Source of the DNA: Myxococcus sp. CA023
GTDB lineage: Bacteria; Myxococcota; Myxococcia; Myxococcales; Myxococcaceae
Reading direction: 5' to 3'
DNA: 64,000 nucleotides
Assembly: GCF_010998615.1 (NCBI RefSeq)
Contig: NZ_JAAEAH010000006.1
Location: 62,001 to 126,000, forward strand
Position numbers and translations under genes: made by a program. The notes beneath the pieces were generated by a model. It was not told the DNA's origin. It was given only the letters and a program-made list of their open reading frames with translations, and did no database searches. Each line of letters opens with the position of its first letter. The first letter of the stretch is position 1. Below are positions 63,576-64,000 of the stretch, one piece after another.

Positions 63576-63998
63576 ATGAACCTGGACGAGGCCATCCTGC
63601 GGCTCATCGCAGAGCGGGAGATCGGCGATCAGACCGTGCTGCAGCAGATCCTGGAGGCGGAAGGCCAGGCGCCGAGCCAGTCGACGCTGTCGCGGCGCCT
63701 GAAGAAGCTGGGCATCGTGAAGGTGGGTGGGCGCTATCAGCGTGCGCCGGCCACGCCCGCGGTGATGCCGGAGCGGCCCCGCGTCACCATCCTGGAAGCG
63801 CCGCCGAACCTGCTGGTGATTCGAACGGCGCCGGGGTTCGCGCCGGTGCTCGCGCTGGCGTTGGACAAGGAGCGGGAGCTGCCGGGGCTCGCGGGGACGG
63901 TGGCGGGGGATGACACCATCTTCGTCGCGGTGACGGACCCGGCGCTGCTGCGCGACGTGCGCGCGGCGGTGGAGCGGCTCCTGTCGCTGGGGGCGTGA
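63576..63998 (+). CDS. argR: Arginine repressor
   Basis: The 140-residue regulator has an N-terminal winged helix (ILRLIAEREIGDQTVLQQILEAEG, QSTLSRRLKKLGIVKVGGRY). The C-terminal oligomerisation/arginine-binding domain has LAGTVAGDDTIFVAV, in which the GTVAGDDT motif binds arginine. The start is ATG 63576 or ATG 63564. It is divergent from the operon it presumably represses, and palindromic ARG-box-like sites lie between them. A few bases remain between its stop and the window edge. Confidence 0.93.
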   Translation: MNLDEAILRLIAEREIGDQTVLQQILEAEGQAPSQSTLSRRLKKLGIVKVGGRYQRAPATPAVMPERPRVTILEAPPNLLVIRTAPGFAPVLALALDKERELPGLAGTVAGDDTIFVAVTDPALLRDVRAAVERLLSLGA

Positions 63999-64000
63999 GA

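Overview
The window is chromosomal DNA of a high-GC deltaproteobacterium, almost certainly Myxococcus xanthus or a very close relative. The evidence is the gene content. A CRP-family regulator with the features of MrpC lies downstream of an NtrC-type regulator (MrpB) and a histidine kinase (MrpA). A complete Che3 chemosensory cluster (crdA divergent from crdB-cheW3-mcp3A-mcp3B-cheA3, then cheB3-cheR3) lies about 20 kb away. Third codon positions are strongly GC-rich nearly everywhere. Assignments to named M. xanthus genes come from recall of the families and gene order, not from a search.

Layout. 1-2.8 kb: 5' part of an Hsp70-like gene (minus), an azlCD transporter pair and a pesticin/T4-lysozyme-like muralytic protein. 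2.9-17 kb: the Che3 system, broken between cheA3 and cheB3 by a ~2.2 kb insert. The insert carries a beta-propeller-like gene and a small secreted-protein gene, and it is bounded on the far side by a decayed second copy of the cheA3 3' end. 17-19.4 kb: a CpoB/YbgF-like lipoprotein, a UshA-like gene with an in-frame UGA followed by a SECIS-like hairpin (candidate selenoprotein), and rpmE. 19.6-26 kb: an orphan DpnA-type adenine methyltransferase, an M1 aminopeptidase and a beta-oxidation operon. 26-37.7 kb: a membrane MutS-like protein, a vWA protein, a HEAT-repeat protein, a phosphoesterase/outer-membrane pair, a membrane sulfatase, a LysR regulator, an aromatic amino acid hydroxylase and a SMI1/KNR4 protein. 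37.8-41.3 kb: mrpC, mrpB and mrpA. 41.3-55.7 kb: a fused MFS/spermidine-synthase protein, an Flp-type pilin, a MerR/TipAS regulator with a textbook MerR promoter, a membrane protein, an amidohydrolase lacking metal ligands, an RlmI-like methyltransferase, a Ser/Thr kinase (probably Pkn14) with a ribbon-helix-helix-like tail, truA, a tandem universal stress protein, a Na+/H+ antiporter and a TVP38-family protein. 55.7-64 kb: a seven-gene arginine operon (minus) divergent from argR.

How the genes work together. Three layers of developmental control sit in one region: the Che3/CrdA pathway, the MrpAB-MrpC cascade, and the likely MrpC kinase Pkn14. The arginine operon encodes an N-acetylornithine-type transcarbamylase and an M20 deacetylase, so it probably runs the acetylcitrulline route known from Xanthomonas. 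It has no recognisable N-acetylglutamate synthase but contains an unassigned P-loop protein between argG and argC.

The observations most worth following are the candidate selenoprotein, the insert and duplicated cheA3 tail, the P-loop protein in the arginine operon, the kinase with a DNA-binding-like tail, and the amidohydrolase without its usual metal ligands. No tRNA, rRNA, CRISPR array or insertion sequence was seen.
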